Of a stretch of DNA of 64,000 bases, positions 33,354 through 40,531 are shown in pieces. The translations under genes were made by a program, and so were the position numbers. The DNA comes from Pseudomonas weihenstephanensis (GTDB taxonomy: Bacteria > Pseudomonadota > Gammaproteobacteria > Pseudomonadales > Pseudomonadaceae). Position 1 is the first letter of the stretch. The number at the start of each line of letters is the position of its first letter. Below the pieces are notes generated by a model, which saw only the letters and a list, made by a program, of their open reading frames with translations, was not told where the DNA came from and made no database searches. The stretch is taken from contig NZ_JYLF01000009.1 of the NCBI RefSeq assembly GCF_001043055.1, positions 148,075 to 212,074 on the forward strand, read 5' to 3'.

Positions 33354-33980
33354 TCAATTGCAATGCACGTTGCCTTCCATGCCCAACGCGCTCCACTGGG
33401 TGTAAGCGAACACTGACCACAGCATGCGGATGGGGCGTGTGCTGGAGACAAAGTTCAAACCGTGCAGGGCGGCGGCAACTTCAGTGGTCAACGCCACGTC
33501 CACTTCACCTCGGGCCGCGGCGCCAGCGGCGGCACTGGTGGACAGCGCAAGAATCACTGAGTCCACCTCAAGCCCCTCTGGCAACAGTTCTTCAATCAGC
33601 ATCATTGGCGCGGGGTGAGTGGCCACCGTCAGTTTTTTGGTCGTCAGCGGCCCTTTGCTGGCCAAGCCATAAAGTGGCGTATCGAAGACAAACGTCGCCA
33701 CCAGCGCCAACCGGGGGTCCATGTAGAAATGATTGATCTGCTGATAGGCATTGGCCACGATCATGACCGCCGGCACCTGTTCCACCAGGCTTGAACGCGC
33801 CTGTTCATACGAGTCGCACAGGTTGACCTGGACCTGAGCCCCGGGGTATTGGCGCCCAAACCACTGAGTGAAGAAATGGGCGGCGGCTTCGCTGCTGGTC
33901 CCGTTGGGCCCTAGCGTATTGATCACCAATTGACGCCAATCAACCACACCCACATTCATGAAATTTCTGTCCATGTTCAT
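33354..33980 (-). CDS. BacA-like prephenate decarboxylase
   Basis: I start at ATG 33980 (GGAG four bases before), giving 208 residues; B. subtilis BacA has 204. The match is strong along the length: NTLGPNGTSSEAAAHFF near 21-37, ANAYQQINHFYMDPRLALVA near 77-95, FDTPLYGLA near 99-107, THPAPMMLIE, and STSAAAGAAARGEVDVALTT near 148-166. BacA removes CO2 from prephenate without aromatising the ring, the first step to anticapsin and bacilysin, giving a dihydro-4-hydroxyphenylpyruvate. Here it is 14 bases after an aminotransferase gene, which could transaminate the keto acid. The product of this cluster is unknown. It is not a housekeeping PheA, since the ACT domain is absent. Confidence 0.82.
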   Translation of the reverse strand: MNMDRNFMNVGVVDWRQLVINTLGPNGTSSEAAAHFFTQWFGRQYPGAQVQVNLCDSYEQARSSLVEQVPAVMIVANAYQQINHFYMDPRLALVATFVFDTPLYGLASKGPLTTKKLTVATHPAPMMLIEELLPEGLEVDSVILALSTSAAAGAAARGEVDVALTTEVAAALHGLNFVSSTRPIRMLWSVFAYTQWSALGMEGNVHCN

Positions 33981-33994
33981 GACGCTCCAAGTGC

Positions 33995-34960
33995 TCAATG
34001 AATAACCGGGCTTAACCAGTGGGCGTATTGCGGGACCTGGCCCCTGACGGTTTTCAGGTACAGGTCCCTGACCTTCGCCGTGATGTTCCCCACCTGACCC
34101 GCCTGGATCGAGTAGTGATCAATCTGGGTCACGGGCACGATTTCTACCCCCGTACCGGCAAGGAAACATTCATCGACGCTGAACAGTTCTGAAAACGAAA
34201 TATCGCGTTCAATGACCTTAAGTCCCAGCTCAGCCCGGGCCAGTGTCATCACCGTGTCACGGGTAATCCCCTCAAGAATATGCGCACTCAACGGGGGGGT
34301 GATCAGGCAACCGTCTTTGACGACAAACACATTGGAGGTGGTCGACTCAGCGAGGTTGCCGTGCACATTCAACATCAGCGCATCATCAAAGCCCTGACGT
34401 TGCGCCGACTCCATCGCCAACGCGGAGTTGGCGTAACTGCCGGTGATCTTGGCGCGGGCAGGCAATGACACATCGGGGATGCGGCGCCAGGTCGAAATCG
34501 CACAACGCACACCCGAGGCAGGCATGTAGGCCCCCATTGGCAGGGTATTGATTACCAGCCCGGAGCTGACACCTGACAGTTTCACCCCAAACCCGACGCC
34601 CGGTAGCAGCGCCTTTTTGTAGGCTAAAGGGCGGATGTAACTGTCCGTGCTGGCTTGGTTGTGACGCAGCAAGTCAACAAGGATGGCTTTCATTTCGGCG
34701 CGGTCGGGCAAGTTATCCAGTTGCAGCAACCTGGCGGAGTTCTCCAGCCGCTTGAGGTGATCCTCCAGGCGGAACACATTCAGCACGCCAGCGTCACTCA
34801 CATACGCACGAATGCCTTCGAACACCGCGGTGCCGTAGTTAAACGCCTGCGTCGTCACCGGGATCAGCGCTTGAGCGGCCTCCACCACCTGCCCTTCAAA
34901 GTAAACGTGCAGGTGCGGCTTGCGCGCGAGGGTAGGTGCTTGATTGGGGGTATGCGCCAT
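33995..34960 (-). CDS. Class IV (IlvE-type) aminotransferase
   Basis: The 321-residue product is a fold-type IV PLP aminotransferase of the branched-chain group: NYGTAVFEGIRAY near 41-53, PLP-binding Lys 171 in ARAKITGSYANSALA, and GNLAESTTSNVFVV (Glu 205). IlvE enzymes interconvert branched-chain keto acids and amino acids, but relatives in metabolite clusters use other keto acids. Between a BacA-like decarboxylase and an adenylating enzyme, two bases from the latter's stop, it probably transaminates the decarboxylase product or a pathway keto acid. A housekeeping IlvE role cannot be ruled out. Confidence 0.85.
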   Translation of the reverse strand: MAHTPNQAPTLARKPHLHVYFEGQVVEAAQALIPVTTQAFNYGTAVFEGIRAYVSDAGVLNVFRLEDHLKRLENSARLLQLDNLPDRAEMKAILVDLLRHNQASTDSYIRPLAYKKALLPGVGFGVKLSGVSSGLVINTLPMGAYMPASGVRCAISTWRRIPDVSLPARAKITGSYANSALAMESAQRQGFDDALMLNVHGNLAESTTSNVFVVKDGCLITPPLSAHILEGITRDTVMTLARAELGLKVIERDISFSELFSVDECFLAGTGVEIVPVTQIDHYSIQAGQVGNITAKVRDLYLKTVRGQVPQYAHWLSPVIH

Positions 34961-34962
34961 GA

Positions 34963-36363
34963 TCAGGCTCTCCGTGCAGCAAGGGTCAACGCGGTATCGC
35001 GTTCGCGGTTATCGCTGCCCTGGCGCTTGTCGTGCAAGCGGGCGGCTTTCCAGCTGACCATGGCAGCGGTGCCGGTGACTGCATCGGTCGGGCCGACAGC
35101 AATGCGGGTCAGCGCTCCCAGGCGCGTCTGCATGAAGGCCGCGATGGCCACCAGATCGTTTTGCGTGGTCGCGCCCGGATACACCTCCAGCGTGACCTGC
35201 AACTGGTCAACGCCACCCACCGACTCCACCTGAATGTGGTAATCGAGGCAGCCCTTCAAGTGCTCGAACAACGCCGCTTCAACGTCGTAAGCACAATGGT
35301 TGTGGCCGTTGAGGACCAACGTGTCGCGCACACGGCCAATCGGCACGAGGTGCCACTTGCCGTTCTCCACGGCATGCACCCTGACCATGTCACCGGTGCG
35401 ATAGCGAATCAGCGGTTTTTGCCCTTGATACAAATGGGTGATCACCAACTCGCCGGTCATGCGCTGATGTTCCGGTGACAGCACCTGGCCCGTCGCCGGA
35501 TTGATCACCTCATAGATCACATTCAGCGGCACCGTGCACAGATCGCCGCGGGCATCACACGCCGCCAGAATCGACGACTCCTGTGAGGCGTACATGCAGT
35601 TGTACAGCGTGCAATTCCACACTTCGCCAATATTGCGCAACAACGCGGGCGTGGTCAGCTCGCCCAGCGTCAGCATCAGCTTGACCCCCAGGTTAGCGGG
35701 CTGCTGGCCTTTCTTGATCAAATGCCTGGCCAGGCTGATCGCCACGCCGGGCGTACACACCAATGCTGTGATTTTCAATTCGCGGATCAATGCCACAGCA
35801 CGGTCCAGCCCGACCACGGGCGAGCGCGGCCACATTTTCACCACGGTGTGGCCAAGGCTGCGGCACACGTCTTCAAAGGTGTCACCGGTTGAATGCAACT
35901 CAGTAGGGCCCATCACCCCCACAATGTGACGTTCACCGTGCGCGCGAAACAGCTCACCGTAACGCTGGATCAGTGGGGTGTTATTGAAAATCGAATCATG
36001 CTCATTGCGCGGGCATGGCGTGGCGGCGCCGGTCGTGCCGGTGGTCTCGTAATAGACCCAGGCCTTATTGAGCGGTGCTGCGGCCAAATCGTGCCCGGCC
36101 TCGCGCAGGTCATTTTTGCTGGTAAAAGGCAGGCGGCTGAAATGTTCCCAACTCAGCGAATCAATGCTGTCATCCGGCACGCTGGACAAATGAGTCTTAT
36201 AAAAAGCTGAGCCCGCTTTAACATAGCGCACCACCTCTTTAAGGCGATCAAGTTGCAGTTCCTTAAGGGCAGACTCGTCAATGCCGCCCGCCTCAAAAGC
36301 CGCCTGCTGTTGATACACCGCGCGCGCCAGGTCTAAAAGTTCAGGCTTGAATAATGCGTACAC
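34963..36363 (-). CDS. PaaK-like AMP-forming ligase
   Basis: The 466-residue product belongs to the adenylate-forming superfamily, nearest to phenylacetate-CoA ligase. The phosphate loop YYETTGTTGAATPCPR lies near 104-119, a YNCMYASQE motif near 253-261, and YRTGDMVRV near 318. N-terminally it begins with the short helical region of PaaK. It would activate a carboxylate as an AMP ester and pass it to CoA, a carrier or an amine. No carrier protein, condensation or thioesterase domain is in the cluster, so direct amide or ester formation, or CoA ligation, is more likely than assembly-line use. It sits 12 bases after the DUF2000 gene. Confidence 0.82.
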   Translation of the reverse strand: MYALFKPELLDLARAVYQQQAAFEAGGIDESALKELQLDRLKEVVRYVKAGSAFYKTHLSSVPDDSIDSLSWEHFSRLPFTSKNDLREAGHDLAAAPLNKAWVYYETTGTTGAATPCPRNEHDSIFNNTPLIQRYGELFRAHGERHIVGVMGPTELHSTGDTFEDVCRSLGHTVVKMWPRSPVVGLDRAVALIRELKITALVCTPGVAISLARHLIKKGQQPANLGVKLMLTLGELTTPALLRNIGEVWNCTLYNCMYASQESSILAACDARGDLCTVPLNVIYEVINPATGQVLSPEHQRMTGELVITHLYQGQKPLIRYRTGDMVRVHAVENGKWHLVPIGRVRDTLVLNGHNHCAYDVEAALFEHLKGCLDYHIQVESVGGVDQLQVTLEVYPGATTQNDLVAIAAFMQTRLGALTRIAVGPTDAVTGTAAMVSWKAARLHDKRQGSDNRERDTALTLAARRA

Positions 36364-36375
36364 ATAACCTCCTTG

Positions 36376-36798
36376 TTATTTGAAGAGTGCGAGATTGCCG
36401 GTCAACTTACTGATTAACTTTTTCGGCCCCACCAGACCAATGGCAACTAACTCAATGGCCGGACTGTCAGCCTCGGCAATACGCGACTCATATTCTTCAT
36501 AGGTTTTGCAGGACTGCGCCAACGCACTAAACGGCATCACATGCACGCCTTCATCCGCCAGTGCCTTTTCTTGCAAACTGTGCAACAACGCATTGTCAGA
36601 CACCAGAATAGGCAACGGTGCGTAAATGACACCGGGGTAGTTAATACCATCACGGCTGTGCAGATCCGGACCTACCAAGCCTTCGATCGCCCCCCCGAAA
36701 CTGACCCCGATCACGCTGATGGCATTGGCTGCATGCCCCAGCCCCAGAGCCTTGTCGACAACAATCACGCACTTGTGAATGGCCGCATCAAACTTCAT
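36376..36798 (-). CDS. DUF2000 family protein
   Basis: The 140-residue protein matches DUF2000: KCVIVVDKALGLGHAANAIS near 9-28, VIYAPLPIL near 57-65, and a closing AIGLVGPKKLISKLTGNLAL. The fold resembles peptidyl-tRNA hydrolase 2 type proteins. No enzyme activity is known for the family. It overlaps the Dabb gene by 11 bases and is part of the operon. Confidence 0.8.
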   Translation of the reverse strand: MKFDAAIHKCVIVVDKALGLGHAANAISVIGVSFGGAIEGLVGPDLHSRDGINYPGVIYAPLPILVSDNALLHSLQEKALADEGVHVMPFSALAQSCKTYEEYESRIAEADSPAIELVAIGLVGPKKLISKLTGNLALFK

Positions 36799-37192
36799 GT
36801 GTCTCTCCCTGGACTTTCCGGCTTTTCAAGATATCCCACTGTTTTATCTGGCCACCCACGCCCCCGGCCAACAACCCGGCAAAACTGGAGGTTTGGCTGT
36901 CCACTTCAACATCCACCACGGACCACGTCGCAATACGCCGCCACTTCTCCACGCCACGCATATGATCCGGATGTATTAAGTAGGCGGACAATTGTGTGTG
37001 ATTTTCAAACAAACCCATGACCACAAAGTCCATCGCCTGTGCGCGTTCACTTATATTGCGCCCACAGGCCCATCCCAGAATCTCATCAATGTACAAGGGG
37101 TGTTGGTGAGTGGTTGATTCGGCATCAATAACTTCTTCATCCCCCCATTGATACGGTTCAATAAACTTGAAAAACACCAAATGAAGAATCAT
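36788..37192 (-). CDS. Dabb-like (dimeric alpha-beta barrel) protein
   Basis: The 134-residue protein starts MILHLVFFKF, typical of stress-responsive A/B barrel (Dabb) proteins, and has the core FVVMGLFENHTQLSAYLIHP followed by DHMRGVEKWRRI near 54-88, where the HPDH-like segment is diagnostic. Dabb proteins include polyketide and olivetolic acid cyclases and small oxygenases as well as unknowns. As the first gene of the leftward operon it overlaps DUF2000. A ring-forming or isomerising role is possible but unproven. Confidence 0.75.
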   Translation of the reverse strand: MILHLVFFKFIEPYQWGDEEVIDAESTTHQHPLYIDEILGWACGRNISERAQAMDFVVMGLFENHTQLSAYLIHPDHMRGVEKWRRIATWSVVDVEVDSQTSSFAGLLAGGVGGQIKQWDILKSRKVQGETHEV

Positions 37193-37354
37193 GCAGTCCC
37201 CTGAACGCGCACCTCGCGGCGCACATCACTGTTATTTTTATATAAGCAAGGGTTAGCCCTCACTGCGAAAGTTATTCAAGGCGTGTGTGCAGGTTGATGA
37301 TTAAAGCGTTAAAAAATACTAAACCTTTGAGCAGAATAATTATTTCTATTTTGA

Positions 37355-37382
37355 TTGCCGCGCGAATCGATTTAGGTAGAAT
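37355..37382 (+). promoter_or_regulatory. Candidate sigma-70 promoter for the Lrp gene
   Basis: TTGCCG (37355-37360), a 16-base spacer and TAGAAT (37377-37382) precede the Lrp start at 37413. The 37193-37412 divergent region is AT-rich, which suits Lrp-family binding, and must also hold the operon promoter on the other strand. Confidence 0.5.
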
Positions 37383-37412
37383 CTTGCGCCTGATGACAGG
37401 GAGTTGGAATTT

Positions 37413-37898
37413 ATGACCACGCCGGTGCTAACCACTACAGATGTGCGCATTCTTACCGCTTTGCAACAGGACGGCCGGATCACCAACCAGACCTTGGCCG
37501 ATCAGATCGGCATGTCTGCGTCCCCCTGCTGGCGCCGCGTGCGCCAACTCGAAGAGCACCGCTACATTCAGGGCTACCGGGCGGTACTGGACCGACGCAA
37601 GATCGGTTTGGGGGTCATGGTGTTCGTGCGTATCAGCATTGGTCACCACAGCGAGGCAGAAGCCAAGAAGTTCGAAGAGCAAGTCATGCTGCTCGAAGAC
37701 GTTGTGGCCTGCTACAGCATCGGCGGCGACGCCGACTTCTTGCTGCAAGTGGTTGCCCGTGATCTGGACTCTTTTGCCGATTTCGCCATGTCAGTCGTCC
37801 GGCGACTGCCCGGTATCAAAGAGATGCAGAGCATGTTCGTATTGAAAGAAATCAAACCCTTTGTCTCTTTCCCGGTTAAAAGCGCCCAAGACATTTAG
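37413..37898 (+). CDS. Lrp/AsnC family transcriptional regulator
   Basis: ATG 37413 lies nine bases after AGGGAG; a TTG at 37404 is less likely. The 161-residue product has an N-terminal helix-turn-helix (DGRITNQTLADQIGMSASPC near 16-35) and a C-terminal RAM (Lrp-type ligand) domain from about 65. Lrp proteins respond to amino acids and often control divergent amino acid exporters or catabolic operons. Its place opposite the BacA/aminotransferase operon suggests it senses that pathway's amino acid. The target is inferred from layout. Confidence 0.88.
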   Translation: MTTPVLTTTDVRILTALQQDGRITNQTLADQIGMSASPCWRRVRQLEEHRYIQGYRAVLDRRKIGLGVMVFVRISIGHHSEAEAKKFEEQVMLLEDVVACYSIGGDADFLLQVVARDLDSFADFAMSVVRRLPGIKEMQSMFVLKEIKPFVSFPVKSAQDI

Positions 37899-37936
37899 CG
37901 TGACGCCCCACCGTTGAGTTCACCTTCAGGACGATC

Positions 37937-38089
37937 ATGAACATACGATTAACGGAAACAAGAGACTGGCAAGCCCTCAAGTCCATTCGGCTTGCGGCGC
38001 AGTTGCAAGCACCGACAGACTTAGCCAGCCATCTCCAGATCAGGGTGCAAACCATGATTTGGGAAGACAGGGACCGGACCGATGCATAA
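37937..38089 (+). pseudogene. Truncated GNAT acetyltransferase (N-terminal stub)
   Basis: A 50-residue frame from ATG 37937 reads MNIRLTETRDWQALKSIRLA, the usual opening of a GNAT N-acetyltransferase, then a short continuation with IWEDRDR before TAA at 38087-38089. The acetyl-CoA-binding motif is missing, so it cannot be active. Its last eight bases overlap the start of the membrane protein gene, so it may serve only as a leader. A real small protein is possible but less likely. Confidence 0.6.
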
Positions 38090-38819
38090 ACACTGGTCGC
38101 AGATCAAGCAGCTCTACATCGAAAGCAATCGGGTTTTTAGCTACCCACGCCTAAAAAGCTATGGCCGCTGGCGGGCGCTGGGGCCAGCCCTGGGGGTGCT
38201 CGGGCTGATCATTGCCCTGTCAGGCACGCTGTTTATTTTCAACCACCCAGTGGGCCCGGTTGCGTGCGTCACCGGTATTGCCCTGGCCATGATCGTGTTC
38301 TTCAGATCTGTCGACAAACTGCTGACCCGCCTCTACCCCTGCGAATACGAGCAGTACGATATCGCTCAGCAACGCCTGTCTGAACGCGTTGATTACTTGG
38401 CTTACGCGCTGTTCATGCAACGTATCAAAGCGCTCGGCTACACCCCGGCCCGCCTTGAAGCAATTAGCGAATACTCTGAAACCCTCAGCCAGCCGCCAAA
38501 ACCGTTTCTGATCAACCAGCACTTCATGACGATGATCATGATTTCGATTCTGGTCAGCCTGTTCAGTGCTTATCTGCAAAAAACCTCAGGCTGGTCGACG
38601 CAGGCGCTGGAGTACATTTTGACCGCCGTTGCGATGACCTTCGTACTGGGTCTGGTGCTCGACGGTTTTCGTGTGACGCAAACCCGAGACGGTCGCATCC
38701 GGCGTTATCTCAAGCGCGCCTCCATTGAGCTAACCCACGAAGCAAACGCACAGGCAGCGCTCTCAGAAACGCCCGAAACGCTCACTCACCCTGTGGGCAA
38801 TGCAACGCACAGCGGGTAA
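38082..38819 (+). CDS. Hypothetical inner-membrane protein
   Basis: The 245-residue protein has four membrane segments in two pairs (about 33-53 and 58-75, then 149-168 and 178-198), with a soluble helical part between (80-145) and a polar tail. The first 30 residues are basic and aromatic. I recognise no family. Its 3' end overlaps the convergent Stk1-like gene by 57 bases, unusually long, so transcription of one could affect the other. It is next to the T6SS unit but on the other strand, and no functional link is shown. Confidence 0.6.
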   Translation: MHKHWSQIKQLYIESNRVFSYPRLKSYGRWRALGPALGVLGLIIALSGTLFIFNHPVGPVACVTGIALAMIVFFRSVDKLLTRLYPCEYEQYDIAQQRLSERVDYLAYALFMQRIKALGYTPARLEAISEYSETLSQPPKPFLINQHFMTMIMISILVSLFSAYLQKTSGWSTQALEYILTAVAMTFVLGLVLDGFRVTQTRDGRIRRYLKRASIELTHEANAQAALSETPETLTHPVGNATHSG

Positions 38820-39806
38820 CCCCCACAGCCAGCCACGCCACGTGCTGGCCCAGGCGTCACGCAGTTGCTGCACGGTGATGATGCGCTCTGCCGGATCAAC
38901 ACTCAGCGCCGCTCGCAACGCAGGCCAACACTGCTTGGGCACGTTACGCGGCGCACGCAGTTGCAGGTGCAAACCCTGCTCACGTGCGGTGTTTGAGGGC
39001 AGGCGCTGATACGGATGTTTACCCTCGGCCAACTCATACAGCACGCACGCCAGGGCAAAAACATCCGCACGGGCCGACAACGGTTGCCCTTCCAGCAGTT
39101 CAGGGGCCGCATAGCCGGGCGTCCAGGCATTAAAACGGCTGCGACTTAACTGCGGCAGGCCACTGAGAACGCCCTCCTCGGCCTGCCCCAGGCCAAAATC
39201 AAACAGGCGCACACCGTCTTCGCTGACCATCACATTGCTGGGCTTGAGATCACCGTGCAGCACCCCACGTGCGTGGGCATGAGCCAGCGCATCCATTAAC
39301 GGCAAGGCGATCTCGCGCAATTCGTCCCACGCCAGGCCCTGGGGCCGCTCACACAGCAGCTTGTCCAGCGTTAACCCGCGCATCAGCTCCATGGTGATAA
39401 AAGCGTGCTGACTGTCGGGGTCGACCTCAAACGTATGCAGACGCAATACGTTGTCGTGACGCACATGCCGCGTGAGGGCGAATTCGCTGTACAGCAATGC
39501 GCTGCAATCAGGGGCTTGTGCGAAGGCTTCGCTGAGCACTTTGATGGCGATGTACGGTGACGGATCGCCGTACTGCTCATGCAGCAAGTCCCGCGCACGG
39601 TACACCGCGCCCATCCCACCCGCACCCAGCAAGCCTTCGAGCTGGTAACGGGCCGCCAGCACTTGCGGTAATTGCCCGACACTGGCCCGGGTGGGCGGGC
39701 CAGCTGGCGTGTCGCACACCGCCTTGGCAAAGGCAAAATAAGTCAGGTTACTGGCATGCTCAGCGCTGAGCAGCAAGTCGTCGATCACACTGTCGGGCAG
39801 GCTCAT
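38763..39806 (-). CDS. stk1: T6SS-associated Ser/Thr protein kinase (Stk1-like)
   Basis: The 347-residue protein has a full Hanks-type kinase domain: glycine loop GAGGMGAV (61-68), Lys 89 in IAIKVL, the catalytic loop HGDLKPSN (184-191, a Gly in place of the Arg of HRD), DFG (203-205) and GYAAPE (231-236). There is no membrane segment or sensor domain, as in the short Stk1 of the P. aeruginosa H2 system. With the phosphatase directly upstream it would control T6SS assembly by phosphorylation, perhaps of the FHA protein. It is the last gene of the leftward T6SS unit. Confidence 0.88.
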   Translation of the reverse strand: MSLPDSVIDDLLLSAEHASNLTYFAFAKAVCDTPAGPPTRASVGQLPQVLAARYQLEGLLGAGGMGAVYRARDLLHEQYGDPSPYIAIKVLSEAFAQAPDCSALLYSEFALTRHVRHDNVLRLHTFEVDPDSQHAFITMELMRGLTLDKLLCERPQGLAWDELREIALPLMDALAHAHARGVLHGDLKPSNVMVSEDGVRLFDFGLGQAEEGVLSGLPQLSRSRFNAWTPGYAAPELLEGQPLSARADVFALACVLYELAEGKHPYQRLPSNTAREQGLHLQLRAPRNVPKQCWPALRAALSVDPAERIITVQQLRDAWASTWRGWLWGLPAVRCIAHRVSERFGRF

Positions 39807-40531
39807 TGGCGTATCACCACGGCCGTCAGGTTATCCCGTGCAGCGCCACGTAACGCACCGTTAAACAGCCGCTCCAGCGCCTGCTGCGGCGCGGGCAAGT
39901 TCAACGCATGGCCAAGCGCGTCCGTACTCAAGCCTTGGTACAAACCATCGCTGCACAACAAAAAAGCATCACCGGGTAACGTCTCCAACTCCAGTACATC
40001 GAGGGTCAATTGCTCACTGGCCCCCACGGCCCGGGTCAAGGCATGAGCCGACGGATGCGCCTTGGCCTGTTCGACGCTCATCTGCTGTTCATCAATCAGT
40101 TGTTGTTGCAAGGAGTGGTCTTTGGACAGCTGGTACAAACGCTGCCCACGCCACAGATAACAGCGACTGTCACCGGCCCAGATACAGGCCGCACGGTTGC
40201 CTTCCATCAGCACCGCCACCACCGTGCTGCCCATGATGCTGTCATGGCGCCCGGCGGTGACCGTCAGCTCTTGGCCCAACCGCCGGTTCAGCCAGTGCAG
40301 GCACTGACGAACGCCCTTGAGGCGCTCGTCAAAATCCACCTGCGTCGGCAAGTCTGCCAGGCTCGCGACGATCAACTGGCTGGCAATATCACCGCCCTGA
40401 TGACCGCCCATACCGTCCGCGACCACCCACAACCCCTGTTGCGGGCACTCCAGAAAGGCATCTTCGTTGCGCGCCCGCACCTTGCCCGCATCGGTACGCG
40501 CCGCGCTGCGCCAGGCACCGCTCACCGGCAT
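39803..40531 (-). CDS. stp1: T6SS-associated PP2C phosphatase (Stp1-like)
   Basis: The 242-residue protein is a PPM/PP2C phosphatase with metal-binding motifs R-T-D-A-G-x-x-R near 12-19, VVADGMGGHQGG near 35-46, LLCSDGLYQGL near 190 and a final DNLTAVVI. It reverses the action of the Stk1-like kinase, whose gene overlaps it by four bases; tssM ends at its first base. The pair Stp1/Stk1 at the end of the unit is a hallmark of the H2-type T6SS of P. aeruginosa. Confidence 0.9.
   Translation of the reverse strand: MPVSGAWRSAARTDAGKVRARNEDAFLECPQQGLWVVADGMGGHQGGDIASQLIVASLADLPTQVDFDERLKGVRQCLHWLNRRLGQELTVTAGRHDSIMGSTVVAVLMEGNRAACIWAGDSRCYLWRGQRLYQLSKDHSLQQQLIDEQQMSVEQAKAHPSAHALTRAVGASEQLTLDVLELETLPGDAFLLCSDGLYQGLSTDALGHALNLPAPQQALERLFNGALRGAARDNLTAVVIRQ

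Noticed and set aside
33354..33998. Bacilysin gene cluster
   Set aside because: Only the BacA-like gene is present; no BacB cupin, BacC/BacG reductases or BacD ATP-grasp ligase lie nearby.
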